Shown here: positions 8,752 through 15,357 of the stretch, one piece after another | Numbering within the stretch: position 1 is the first letter of the stretch | How the letters are laid out: every line of letters begins with the position of its first letter | NCBI GenBank assembly: GCA_035478795.1 | Contig: DATIJJ010000023.1 | Location: 1-28,123, forward strand | DNA: 28,123 bases | From: DATIJJ01 sp035478795 | GTDB lineage: Bacteria > Pseudomonadota > Gammaproteobacteria > DSM-16500 | Direction: 5' to 3' | Notes under the pieces: generated by a model | What the model saw: the letters and a program-made list of their open reading frames with translations, nothing else | Told to the model about the DNA's origin: nothing | Databases searched by the model: none | Position numbers and translations under genes: made by a program

Positions 8752-9402
8752 TTATTTCAAGTAATCAATAAACCACTCTTTTGCCAATCTTGCTACTTCA
8801 TCAAGCGTCCCCGGTTCTTCAAAAAGATGAGTTGCACCTGGTATAATATCCAGTTTTTTAATGCAGTGCATTTCATTCATTGCATCCCGATTCATTTCAA
8901 TCACCGGTTCATCCAACCCGCCCACAATAAGCAGGGTTGGCGCTTTCACATGGGCTAACGCTGTTCCAGCCAAATCCGGACGACCGCCTCGGGATACCAC
9001 CGCCTTAACACTATTTTGTTTTTTGGCTGCCGCTTGCAATGCAGCACCCCCGCCCGTGCTTGCCCCAAAATAGCCGACGATTAAATTCTCTGTTTCGGGT
9101 TGTTTCGAAAGCCAGTCGGTCACAGATATTAAACGGGAAGCGAGCAAAGAAATATTAAAACGATGTTCGCGTGTCATGTCATCGACCTGTTCCTCATTTT
9201 CAGTGAGCAAGTCGAATAGCAAAGTGGCGATATTGGCGTTATTTAATAGGCCAGCCACGTGCTGATTTCGCACGCTCAATCGGCCACTGCCGCTGCCATG
9301 CGCAAAAAGTACAATGCTTTTTGCATGTTGGGGAATTTGTAAAATGCCATTCAGATGAATATCATCTATTGGAATTTTTATATCCGCTTTATATAAACCC
9401 AT
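8752..9402 (-). CDS. Alpha/beta hydrolase, dienelactone-hydrolase-like
   Basis: This 216-aa cytoplasmic protein has an alpha/beta-hydrolase fold with the complete triad: the nucleophile elbow GASTG with Ser115, Asp164 in VGGLDEP, and His192 in PGATHLFEEPG. An oxyanion-type turn AHGSGSG sits at 35-40. The family is annotated as dienelactone hydrolase-like, but the substrate is unknown. Homologues are repeatedly linked or fused to the phosphoribosyltransferase type found at 5925-6560, which suggests a shared pathway. ATG 9402 has AAAAAGGAAAA upstream. It heads the three-gene operon, with 36 nt to the F-box/ankyrin-like gene, and diverges from the YopT-like gene across about 195 bp. Confidence 0.88.
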   Translation of the reverse strand: MGLYKADIKIPIDDIHLNGILQIPQHAKSIVLFAHGSGSGRLSVRNQHVAGLLNNANIATLLFDLLTENEEQVDDMTREHRFNISLLASRLISVTDWLSKQPETENLIVGYFGASTGGGAALQAAAKKQNSVKAVVSRGGRPDLAGTALAHVKAPTLLIVGGLDEPVIEMNRDAMNEMHCIKKLDIIPGATHLFEEPGTLDEVARLAKEWFIDYLK

Positions 9403-9456
9403 ATTTTTCCTTTTTTAGTGTTTTTATTTTCCAAATAGTTAACCTGCTGGCAAGTA

Positions 9457-9465
9457 TGATATAAT
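9457..9465 (+). promoter_or_regulatory. Extended -10 promoter for the leader ORF and YopT-like gene
   Basis: TGATATAAT is a perfect extended -10 element (TG-n-TATAAT, -10 at 9460-9465). No good -35 box is present, as is usual for extended -10 promoters. The predicted start near 9472 would leave about 37 nt before the 19-codon ORF and about 127 nt before the YopT-like gene. Confidence 0.5.
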
Positions 9466-9508
9466 TTTATCACAATATTAAAACAGGTGTAATCAGGAGT
9501 AAAAAACA

Positions 9509-9568
9509 ATGCACCTCGAAAAATTTAAAAAAGACTCATGGAAAGTTTTTAAAAAAAACAATCATTGA
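9509..9568 (+). CDS. Possible 19-aa leader peptide / small ORF
   Basis: A strong Shine-Dalgarno AGGAG (9496-9500) lies 8 nt before an ATG that opens 19 codons, reading MHLEKFKKDSWKVFKKNNH and then TGA. The peptide is rich in Lys and Phe with one Trp. It ends 30 nt before the YopT-like gene and follows the extended -10 promoter, so it should be on the same transcript. It could be a leader peptide, a small protein, or chance. I see no attenuator hairpin behind it. Confidence 0.35.
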   Translation: MHLEKFKKDSWKVFKKNNH

Positions 9569-9598
9569 AAATATAAATACTCAATACGAGGATATGAA

Positions 9599-10447
9599 AT
9601 GCAAACGAGATTTTTTACTTCTGCAAATGAGCCGGTTTTTCCGTTTATAAATACTGAAGATTATGCTTCAAGCGCAACTTTTTACCCGTTTTCGCAAGAC
9701 GGAGTGCTCAAGGAAGGGCAAAAAGGGCTTTGCCTCGCATTGTGTTATGAATGGCTTGGATCATTTTATGACTCAACAACCTTTTCCAATAACCCTTTTT
9801 TTGAGAAAGTAAAAACAAAAGCGTTTATCGAAAAAATGAATACCATGCAGGATCATTTTGACTTGCCAGATATCATGTATAGAGCAGCATTTAAAATAAA
9901 AATTTCTGCCATTGCCGAGCAGTATGGCTTCAATCGACTTGCCCGGATGCCGGATCGTTCATCCATTGAAATGCCGGGTATTGATGATCTGATCAGTGAC
10001 TCGATTATAAACATCGCGGGCAAAATTATTTTTCTCTCCAAAAATAATCCAAATGACAAAGAAGGTCATGCAATTGCTATCGCATGTAAAATGACCGAGT
10101 GTGGCATTCAAATTGGTTTATTTGAACCTAATTTTGGGCAGGCGTTGTTTACCTTTTCTGCGCTGGAAGACACCTGTGATTTTCGTCATATTTGGGAAGT
10201 GAACGATATCAATGATAACAGGGAACCGAAAGTGCAAAAAACGATTTATGAATTTTGCGCTGAACTTTTTCAACACTATGCCTCTTCTTCGCCGTATACC
10301 AGCTATCGGTACGTCAGCATGGATCATACGCTGCATCAAAAAACACGAAACGATAAGACACTTGAAAAAATTCGGTTTCAGATTAATGAAAAGATATGCC
10401 CTCGTGAACAGGTTGAAGGAAATGTGAAGCGGATGCGTTTACGATAA
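9599..10447 (+). CDS. YopT/AvrPphB-like cysteine peptidase (C58 family), candidate effector
   Basis: This 282-aa protein lacks a signal peptide. GLCLALCYEWL (Cys45), EGHAIAIACK (His157) and LFEPNFGQALF (Glu176) appear in the order and context of the papain-like YopT peptidase family, whose triad is Cys, His, Asp. In characterised members the third residue is Asp; here the equivalent position reads E-P-N, so either Glu replaces it or activity is altered. YopT cleaves prenylated Rho GTPases near the C-terminus and AvrPphB cleaves a host kinase. The target here is unknown. ATG 9599 follows GAGGAT at 7 nt; the ATG at 9594 is out of frame. It diverges from the hydrolase operon and is followed directly by the DUF559 element. 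A host-directed role is inference. Confidence 0.65.
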   Translation: MQTRFFTSANEPVFPFINTEDYASSATFYPFSQDGVLKEGQKGLCLALCYEWLGSFYDSTTFSNNPFFEKVKTKAFIEKMNTMQDHFDLPDIMYRAAFKIKISAIAEQYGFNRLARMPDRSSIEMPGIDDLISDSIINIAGKIIFLSKNNPNDKEGHAIAIACKMTECGIQIGLFEPNFGQALFTFSALEDTCDFRHIWEVNDINDNREPKVQKTIYEFCAELFQHYASSSPYTSYRYVSMDHTLHQKTRNDKTLEKIRFQINEKICPREQVEGNVKRMRLR

Positions 10448-10473
10448 GCGAATAAAAGAAACGCTTGCTACAC

Positions 10474-10604
10474 AAATCAAATTTCGACAAGAAAACACCC
10501 CCTTATCAAAGGGCGTTGTTGCATAAATCAGGCCTCAATCGGAGCGGCTACCCCCTTATCAAAGGGGGTCGACGCACGTTCTTTGTGCGGCGGGGGGATT
10601 TTTT
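10474..10604. repeat. Left inverted-repeat arm of the DUF559 element, interrupted
   Basis: After removal of a 53-bp insertion, this arm matches the reverse complement of 11023-11100 at 77 of 78 positions; the only mismatch is 10477 against 11097. The 3' end of the DUF559 gene reads into this arm and takes its stop codon from it. Confidence 0.92.
10497..10566. repeat. 17-bp direct repeats around a 36-bp insert
   Basis: ACCCCCTTATCAAAGGG occurs at 10497-10513 and again at 10550-10566, with 36 bp between. The right arm at 11058-11077 has one uninterrupted copy, so the left arm gained 53 bp. The insert begins CGTTGTTGCATAAATCA, which resembles ends of some insertion sequences, and contains GCCTCAATCGGAGCG (10532-10546), also present at 28010-28024. 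It may be an excision scar or a very small element with a 17-bp duplication. Confidence 0.85.
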
Positions 10605-10960
10605 TTACAATCTGTTATTTCTTCAAAAATGACTTCAAGCACGCTATTAATCGATCGCAACACTTGCAGATTATCAAACCTTAATACTTTCAAATTTAAC
10701 TGGTTCAGGTATAAGTCTCTTTTTTTATCTTTCTCTATATGAGCCTCATCATAATGTTGCCCGCCATCAATTTCTATGACCATTTTCACTGATGGCGCAT
10801 AAAAATCCACAATAAAATTTCCAATGAGTTTTTGACGGTAAAATTGAACGTTTTTAATTTGCTTACGGCGTATGCACGACCACAATAATGCCTCGGCATC
10901 CGTTTGATTGCTTCGTAAAAAACGTGAGTTGGTTTTGTTTTTTTGGTTGTAATAAAGCAT
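10559..10960 (-). CDS. DUF559 (Vsr-like, PD-(D/E)XK) endonuclease-related protein
   Basis: This 133-aa protein contains the DUF559 core: LRSNQTDAEALLW near residues 13-25, then QKLIGNFIVDFYAPSVK and VIEIDGGQH, followed by a basic RDLYLNQLNLKVLRF helix and strand. The D...E-x-D pattern is the presumed metal site of this PD-(D/E)XK group, related to very-short-patch repair endonucleases. Activity and target are unknown. I chose ATG 10960 because conservation begins there; the longer frame from the TTG at 11044 reads through the right inverted repeat and is implausible. The last codons (about CKKNPPAAQRTCVDPL) are translated from the left arm, a feature of DUF559 genes embedded in repeats. It lies alone inside the element. 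Confidence 0.82.
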   Translation of the reverse strand: MLYYNQKNKTNSRFLRSNQTDAEALLWSCIRRKQIKNVQFYRQKLIGNFIVDFYAPSVKMVIEIDGGQHYDEAHIEKDKKRDLYLNQLNLKVLRFDNLQVLRSINSVLEVIFEEITDCKKNPPAAQRTCVDPL

Positions 10961-11022
10961 CGTTATCTCTGGTGTTTTTTTATAAAAAATTTGGCAGATA
11001 CAGGTTTTATGAATTGTTACAG

Positions 11023-11100
11023 AAAAAATCCCCCCGCCGCACAAAGAACGTGCGTCGACCCCCTTTGATAAGGGGGTGTTTTCTTGTCGAAATTTGGTTT
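11023..11100. repeat. Right inverted-repeat arm of the DUF559 element
   Basis: This is the uninterrupted 78-bp arm. It includes the palindrome at 11058-11077 (8-bp stem, 4-nt loop) and the smaller GCAC/GTGC hairpin, and serves as the reference copy for reading the insertion in the left arm. It lies upstream of the DUF559 start codon, so it may also carry that gene's promoter. Confidence 0.92.
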
Positions 11101-11143
11101 ATACAGCAGCGTCGTCGCCTAAAGGAAAAAACAATAATAAAAC

Positions 11144-11590
11144 CTACTCTGCAGATGAAACAGAATAGTGGCGAATAATTTTCTTGATAATTGCATCATA
11201 AACATCCCTTCTTATGGTGCGATGCAATTCAATTATTTTCCAAAGATAAGTAGCTGACGGCCTTATATTCCGCCCATCAAGTACCTCTTGAATAACATCT
11301 TCAGGTGTGTCTGCATAAAAAGCAAGACCGCTTAAATTATATTCTTTTAAAGACAAAATATCTTTAGTAATCAATCGTGCAAGATCATTTTCAAGCATGA
11401 CCTTCTCCTTTTTAAAATTAAAATTCACCAAATAAAAATGGTCATTCTGTTGATCCATAAAAAACTCTCTCAGCCCTTCGCAGATACGAATAAAAACCTC
11501 CGCTTCCAGCAAAAGATATTCTTCCTTTGAAAGCTTTCTGAAATCAATCCCCATTAAACGACATAGTGGTTCCGTGGCTGACATAATCAT
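11144..11590 (-). CDS. Hypothetical protein with possible C-terminal HTH
   Basis: I cannot name this 148-aa protein. The N-terminal half is acidic and helical (KLSKEEYLLLEAEVFIRI). The C-terminal part, LSGLAFYADTPEDVIQEVLD followed by GRNIRPSATYLWKIIELHR (about residues 86-124), has the spacing of an XRE-like helix-turn-helix: a 'Gly-Leu-Ala...Pro-x-x-Val-Ile...Pro-Ser...Lys-Ile' pattern. A regulator is therefore possible. The start could be Met1 or Met3 (ATG ATT ATG); neither has a convincing Shine-Dalgarno. It diverges from the thioesterase gene at 11756, which is its most obvious possible regulatory target. It abuts the DUF559 element on its 3' side. Confidence 0.65.
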   Translation of the reverse strand: MIMSATEPLCRLMGIDFRKLSKEEYLLLEAEVFIRICEGLREFFMDQQNDHFYLVNFNFKKEKVMLENDLARLITKDILSLKEYNLSGLAFYADTPEDVIQEVLDGRNIRPSATYLWKIIELHRTIRRDVYDAIIKKIIRHYSVSSAE

Positions 11591-11659
11591 TTTTAAACCG
11601 GAATACCCTCAAAAATATTCAGGTTTCCTCCTTCATTCATTGAAATAGTAATCTATGGC

Positions 11660-11687
11660 TTTTCATAAACAGATTATCAAATATAAT
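11660..11687 (+). promoter_or_regulatory. Probable promoter of the thioesterase gene
   Basis: TTTTCA at 11660-11665 and TATAAT at 11682-11687 are separated by 16 nt. Transcription would start near 11694 and give a leader of about 60 nt that contains a weak AATATCCC/GGGTATT hairpin. Confidence 0.4.
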
Positions 11688-11755
11688 GGGCATGAATATC
11701 CCCGTATTAGGGTATTGATTAGATAAGCCAGCCATTGATGCAAAGGATAAAAAAC

Positions 11756-12160
11756 ATGAATACAGTCGACCCCGTTATATGGAACGGAGCAGTACAAGAA
11801 AATGAATTGGATATCCAAAATATCGTAAATAACGCTGTTTATTTGCAGTATTTTGATCAAGCTCGCATTCAATATCTCCGATTAAAAGGCATTGATTGGG
11901 CAGAATGGCACCGTGATGGGTTTAATCTTGTTCTCATTCATGTGGACATGGTAATAAAACAGTCATTAAAAACACAAGATAAATTCTATATTAAATCAAC
12001 ATACGAAAAATCAGGGAGGTTAAAAATTATTTTCAATCAGGCAATGTATCATAATAAAAATGATACTCTGGTTGCAAAAGCGGCAAATACGATGGCATGT
12101 GTTTCTATCCATACCGGAAAACCGACCATGCCTGAAAAATTACTGACTTCATTATTTTAA
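11756..12160 (+). CDS. Hotdog-fold acyl-CoA thioesterase (4HBT/YbgC-like)
   Basis: This 134-aa protein resembles 4-hydroxybenzoyl-CoA thioesterase family members, which hydrolyse acyl-CoA or acyl-ACP thioesters. The diagnostic N-terminal segment reads VQENELDIQNIVNNAVYLQYFDQAR, that is E-x-D...N-N-x-x-Y-x-x-Y...AR. The usual catalytic Asp in 'D-x-x-G/N-x-V' corresponds to the Asp of LDIQNIVN. The length is typical for single-hotdog enzymes acting as dimers or tetramers. I chose ATG 11756 because AAAGGA is 8 nt upstream; in-frame TTG and ATG at 11735 and 11738 lie before that site. Its substrate is unknown. It diverges from the possible HTH protein. Confidence 0.85.
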   Translation: MNTVDPVIWNGAVQENELDIQNIVNNAVYLQYFDQARIQYLRLKGIDWAEWHRDGFNLVLIHVDMVIKQSLKTQDKFYIKSTYEKSGRLKIIFNQAMYHNKNDTLVAKAANTMACVSIHTGKPTMPEKLLTSLF

Positions 12161-12303
12161 ACGCCAGGGTAGACACCATATGTATAATGCTTAAAAAATG
12201 CGTTTCGAATTACAGTATTAAACCTCATCCTTTCGCATAATAAAGATTAAAACCATCTACAAAACATTTAACGCGCTTCATTTATATTTTTTCTATCCCT
12301 AAA
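12161..12303. other. Gene-free AT-rich stretch
   Basis: This is the first part of a 334-bp gap between the thioesterase gene and tRNA-Glu. I see no ORF with a ribosome-binding site, no repeat and no clear terminator for the thioesterase gene. The rest of the gap is covered by the candidate small RNA and its promoter; 12382-12494 is AT-rich and unremarkable. Confidence 0.5.
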
Positions 12304-12367
12304 AATAAAAAACCCGGCAGCACTGGCTAACCGGGTCCAAGAAGGCGAACCCTCCTGGGATGATCAT
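12300..12367 (-). ncRNA. Candidate small RNA: UUCG hairpin plus terminator
   Basis: On the minus strand a 9-bp stem with a UUCG tetraloop (12337-12358, CCAGGAGGG/CCUUCUUGG with G-U pairs) is followed at once by a terminator hairpin. An extended -10 promoter ends just upstream at 12373, so a transcript of about 60-65 nt is predicted. No ORF fits in it. It may instead be the processed 3' trailer of the tRNA operon. It is not assigned to a known RNA family. Confidence 0.4.
12304..12336 (-). terminator. Rho-independent terminator downstream of the tRNA operon and candidate sRNA
   Basis: On the minus strand, ACCCGG (12336-12331) pairs with CCGGGT (12317-12312), with an inner AGC/GCT pairing, and is followed by TTTTTATTTTT. 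This is a good intrinsic terminator that would end transcripts coming from the tRNA genes. Confidence 0.8.
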
Positions 12368-12372
12368 CACAA

Positions 12373-12381
12373 ATTATAACA
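12373..12381 (-). promoter_or_regulatory. Extended -10 promoter for the candidate sRNA
   Basis: The minus strand reads TGTTATAAT, a perfect extended -10 with TATAAT at 12378-12373. A TTGTGT sits 15 nt upstream of it as a weak -35. The predicted start is near 12366, immediately before the UUCG hairpin. Confidence 0.4.
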
Positions 12382-12494
12382 TATCTACAAAAAACACAAT
12401 ATTGGTGTTAAAAAATTCTAAAATTAAAAACTGGATTTCAATTAAAAGTCGACCATGAAGCAGTTGATACACCGATCCAACCCATTGATTAAAC

Positions 12495-12570
12495 TGGCGT
12501 CCCCAAGGGGATTCGAACCCCTGTTACCGCCGTGAAAGGGCGATGTCCTAGGCCTCTAGACGATGGGGAC
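12495..12570 (-). tRNA. tRNA-Glu(UUC)
   Basis: A 76-nt cloverleaf runs from GTCCCC... to GGGGACGCCA, with the CCA end encoded. The anticodon loop CCTTTCACG gives anticodon UUC, and the T-arm has GGTTCGAATCC. It lies 40 nt downstream of tRNA-Ala and the two are probably co-transcribed. Confidence 0.97.
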
Positions 12571-12610
12571 AGATAAGAAATGATCTGTCTGTGATAATAA
12601 CCTCATCCAA

Positions 12611-12686
<76 letters not shown>

Positions 12687-12720
12687 GGCGGCGGCAAGCT
12701 ACTATCACAATAGAGCAGCG

Positions 12721-12749
12721 ATTCTAGGCAGAGCATGCTGCTTTGTCAA
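12721..12749 (-). promoter_or_regulatory. Near-consensus sigma70 promoter of the tRNA operon
   Basis: On the minus strand TTGACA (12749-12744) and TAGAAT (12726-12721) are separated by exactly 17 nt. The predicted start near 12714 lies about 28 nt before the 5' end of tRNA-Ala. The tRNAs can therefore be transcribed independently of gltX. Confidence 0.85.
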
Positions 12750-12751
12750 TC

Positions 12752-12768
12752 AAAAATCGGCGATTTTT
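12752..12768 (-). terminator. Weak terminator-like hairpin after gltX
   Basis: AAAAATC and GATTTTT form a 7-bp AT-rich stem with a 3-nt loop, 46 nt beyond the gltX stop and directly before the tRNA promoter. The low GC content makes it a weak terminator at best. Confidence 0.35.
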
Positions 12769-12813
12769 TAATTTAATTTGCAACAGCTGACTCTATGTTA
12801 TTTTTGAGTCATT

Positions 12814-14199
12814 TTAAGGCGTTATCAGCGCATCCAGACGCTCTATCACCCGCGAACGCCCCAGCAAAAACAGCGTCTCATCAATCGGCGGCGATACCGT
12901 ATCCCCCGTCACCGCCACACGCAATGGCTGTGCCACCTTGCCCATCTTCAAACCCAGTTTTTCGGCAGTCATAAGAATAGCCTCATGGATCGCCTCTTTA
13001 TTCCAGTCACTTAATTCGGCAAAACACTGACGAATCAGAGCCAGCGCGGGTTTCACTTCTTCGGTAATATGTTTTTCGACTGATTCCGGATTGTAGATCA
13101 CCTTTTCATCGTAAAAATACCGGCTCTTTTCTGCCATTTCCCGAAGCGTTTTGACACGCTCCGCCTGGGCTTTCACAAGATCCATTAACGAAGGACCATG
13201 CGTCACATCAATATTTAATTGTTGAAAATGCCAGGCCAGCTCTTTGGCAACATGCGCCGGATCACTGTTTTTAATGTAATGCTGATTGAGCCAGATCAAT
13301 TTTTCCGTGTTGAACGCAGCAGGCGAATTGTTAATGTCCTGAATGTCGAAATACTGAATCATTTCATCCATCGAAAAAATTTCCTGATCCCCATGCGACC
13401 AGCCGAGGCGAACCAGATAATTCAAAAGCGCCTCCGGTAAAAATCCATCTTCACGGTATTGCATCACTCCGACGGCACCGTGACGTTTGGATAACCGTTT
13501 GCCATCACTGCCCAGAATCATCGGCACATGCGCGTATAAAGGCGGAGTCGCACCGAGTGCCCGCAAAATATTAATCTGTCTCGGTGTATTGTTAATGTGG
13601 TCGTCACCGCGAATCACATGGGTAATCTTCATGTCCCAATCATCCACCACGACTGTGAAATTATATGTCGGTGTTCCATCACTTCGCGCAATAATCAGAT
13701 CATCGAGCTCCTGATTGGCAAACGATAATTTACCGCGAATCAGATCATCAAATTCAACTACACCTTCCAGCGGATTTTTAAAACGAATCACATAACTGCC
13801 TTCCGGCTGATCCTGTCGATCACGACAAAAACCGTCATACCGCGGCTTTTCCTTATTTTCTGTTTGTTCGGCGCGCAATTTTTCGAGGCGCTCTTTGGAA
13901 CAATAACAACGATATGCCGTGCCTGTCTGCACCAGTTGGTCAATCACTGTTTTATAACGATCAAACCGTTTGGTCTGATAATAAGGCCCTTCATCATACG
14001 ATAAATTTAACCAGCTCATTCCATCGAGAATAGCCCGCACAGACTCCGGCGTGGAACGCTCAAGGTCCGTATCTTCAATACGCAAAATAAAGGTACCCCG
14101 GGTCTTTTGGGCATAAAGCCAGCAATAGAGGGCAGTTCGAGCCCCCCCCACGTGCAAATAACCGGTGGGACTCGGAGCAAAACGGGTAATCACTGTCAT
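12814..14199 (-). CDS. gltX: Glutamyl-tRNA synthetase
   Basis: GltX charges tRNA-Glu with glutamate using ATP. This 461-aa class I synthetase has the HIGH-type motif in FAPSPTGYLHVGGAR (residues 7-21) and the KMSKS-type motif KRLSKRH near 235-241, plus family blocks DTDLERST and VVDDWDMKITHVIRGDDH. The length is usual for bacterial GluRS. A cysteine/histidine cluster (YRCYCSKERL...RYDGFCRD) lies where many bacterial GluRS bind zinc. It stands directly upstream of its cognate tRNA-Glu and tRNA-Ala, an arrangement also seen in other gammaproteobacteria. A single start, ATG 14199, fits. Some bacteria have a second GluRS or a queuosine-related paralogue; the full length and complete anticodon-binding domain support the true synthetase. 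Confidence 0.97.
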   Translation of the reverse strand: MTVITRFAPSPTGYLHVGGARTALYCWLYAQKTRGTFILRIEDTDLERSTPESVRAILDGMSWLNLSYDEGPYYQTKRFDRYKTVIDQLVQTGTAYRCYCSKERLEKLRAEQTENKEKPRYDGFCRDRQDQPEGSYVIRFKNPLEGVVEFDDLIRGKLSFANQELDDLIIARSDGTPTYNFTVVVDDWDMKITHVIRGDDHINNTPRQINILRALGATPPLYAHVPMILGSDGKRLSKRHGAVGVMQYREDGFLPEALLNYLVRLGWSHGDQEIFSMDEMIQYFDIQDINNSPAAFNTEKLIWLNQHYIKNSDPAHVAKELAWHFQQLNIDVTHGPSLMDLVKAQAERVKTLREMAEKSRYFYDEKVIYNPESVEKHITEEVKPALALIRQCFAELSDWNKEAIHEAILMTAEKLGLKMGKVAQPLRVAVTGDTVSPPIDETLFLLGRSRVIERLDALITP

Positions 14200-14319
14200 G
14201 GAAATAACCTGCTATCAAGCGTTAGTTGCGCGTAACCTTACCCGCAAATGACCGGAACATCAAGCATCCCTCCCATTTTCTGATATCATAGGTTTCCGGG
14301 TATTTTAAGGATATTCTGC

Positions 14320-15357
14320 ATGTTCAAAAGACTTCCCTCTCTCAAACAACCAGGTGAAATTGAATTTCAGAGTGCAAAAGTACTCTGGACAAATATTAAA
14401 GACGTTTTCATGCAGCCTCTTCAGACGGAAGAAGAAAAAAGAGCCTTCCTTGCCATTAACCCGATCTTCCTTGAAGTCCAGAAATTGCTTCATATCGCAC
14501 TGATGAAAAAACATAAGGAGGCAACCCGGTGTTATGCCGGAATTTTACTGTTAAATATGACACAGATCATGAAACTTCCGAAAAAACACCCTCTGTCATT
14601 TGAAGAGATGGAAGAATACTATCTTAAAAATAAAATTTATTTTGTGAAAATCAAACAACTCCTCGAGAAATCACCCTTTACGGAGGATGTATTTTCAGCG
14701 CATATCCTGTCTGCCTCCCTGCTATTTGACAGGGAAACTTACTGTCAAAAGCTGCTCGAAAACTGGGATAAATTATCAGAAATTAACTCACCCTTTTTGG
14801 CCTATGCCATTATCAAGGCCAGAGAATTGAATTACTCGGCTGCACACGGTCAAAAAGCGTTTCAGGATGAAAAGAAAAAAATGAGACATCCGGATTGGCA
14901 ATATCTATTTCTGCTTCAGTCTCTGCTTCAGTCTGAAAAACTGTTGGGAAAATTAAAAAACTACTCACTGGAAGATGCTGAAGCCATGCTTCAAAAAATA
15001 AAATTGCCTTTTGAGCCAGTCAGATGCGATTTTTTTGAATTGCCTCTTCCGTCAGAAAAACAAGTCAGAGACATGATCGGTTATTTATTGCTTCTTAAAG
15101 CCACGCTTGAAATTCGGGGAAATACGCAAACGTTTCTTCCGATCTTGCAACAGGGCGCTCCTGAATGTCAGGAAGAAAAAACAGAAGCGCCTGAAAAACT
15201 TGCTGATGTGACGGCTGGCAACACAGAAAAAATCGCGCCAATCATGATTCCAGCAGTCAATCCACCCAATGACGAACGACCTGATAGCGTTATTTTACCA
15301 GACTGTACAACGCCGCACCCAATGTCCAGTCAATACCGGTACCGTTTATCTGGTTAA
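14320..15357 (+). CDS. Hypothetical alpha-helical protein
   Basis: I do not recognise this 345-aa protein. It has no signal peptide or membrane segment and is predicted by eye to be almost wholly helical up to about residue 280 (many Leu, Lys, Glu; KIKQLLEKSPF, LLQSLLQSEKLLGKLKN). A Pro/Glu/Thr-rich, probably unstructured tail follows. ATG 14320 has AAGGAT 8 nt upstream. It diverges from gltX across 120 bp. Its last 68 bp overlap, on the opposite strand, the end of the NTPDase gene, so its C-terminal tail (about SVILPDCTTPHPMSSQYRYRLSG) is read from sequence constrained by that enzyme. A soluble effector or housekeeping helper are both possible; nothing decides between them. Confidence 0.75.
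   Translation: MFKRLPSLKQPGEIEFQSAKVLWTNIKDVFMQPLQTEEEKRAFLAINPIFLEVQKLLHIALMKKHKEATRCYAGILLLNMTQIMKLPKKHPLSFEEMEEYYLKNKIYFVKIKQLLEKSPFTEDVFSAHILSASLLFDRETYCQKLLENWDKLSEINSPFLAYAIIKARELNYSAAHGQKAFQDEKKKMRHPDWQYLFLLQSLLQSEKLLGKLKNYSLEDAEAMLQKIKLPFEPVRCDFFELPLPSEKQVRDMIGYLLLLKATLEIRGNTQTFLPILQQGAPECQEEKTEAPEKLADVTAGNTEKIAPIMIPAVNPPNDERPDSVILPDCTTPHPMSSQYRYRLSG

Larger units (their letters stand above)
10474..11100. mobile_element. DUF559 endonuclease element with 78-bp inverted ends
   Basis: A single DUF559 gene is flanked by inverted arms that match at 77 of 78 positions (10474-10604, ignoring a 53-bp insertion, against 11023-11100). Each arm contains two smaller palindromes: ACCCCCTTATCAAAGGGGGT and CGCAC...GTGCG. 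No transposase is present. The near-identity of the arms indicates recent mobility, gene conversion or selection. The layout, a nuclease gene between inverted palindromic units, recalls REP/RAYT units, but the nuclease family differs. Confidence 0.75.

Noticed and set aside
10559..10960. DUF559 gene as part of a restriction-modification or Vsr/Dcm system
   Set aside because: No methyltransferase or other restriction gene is near; the gene stands alone between inverted repeats.
10961..11044. Longer N-terminus of the DUF559 protein starting at a TTG at 11044
   Set aside because: It would be translated from the right inverted repeat, has no Shine-Dalgarno, and precedes the region where family similarity begins.
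11627..11633. Perfect AAGGAGG on the minus strand upstream of the possible HTH protein
   Set aside because: It is more than 35 nt from the ATG at 11590, with an in-frame TGA between; only a 9-codon CTG frame or a 22-codon TTG frame could use it, and neither looks real.
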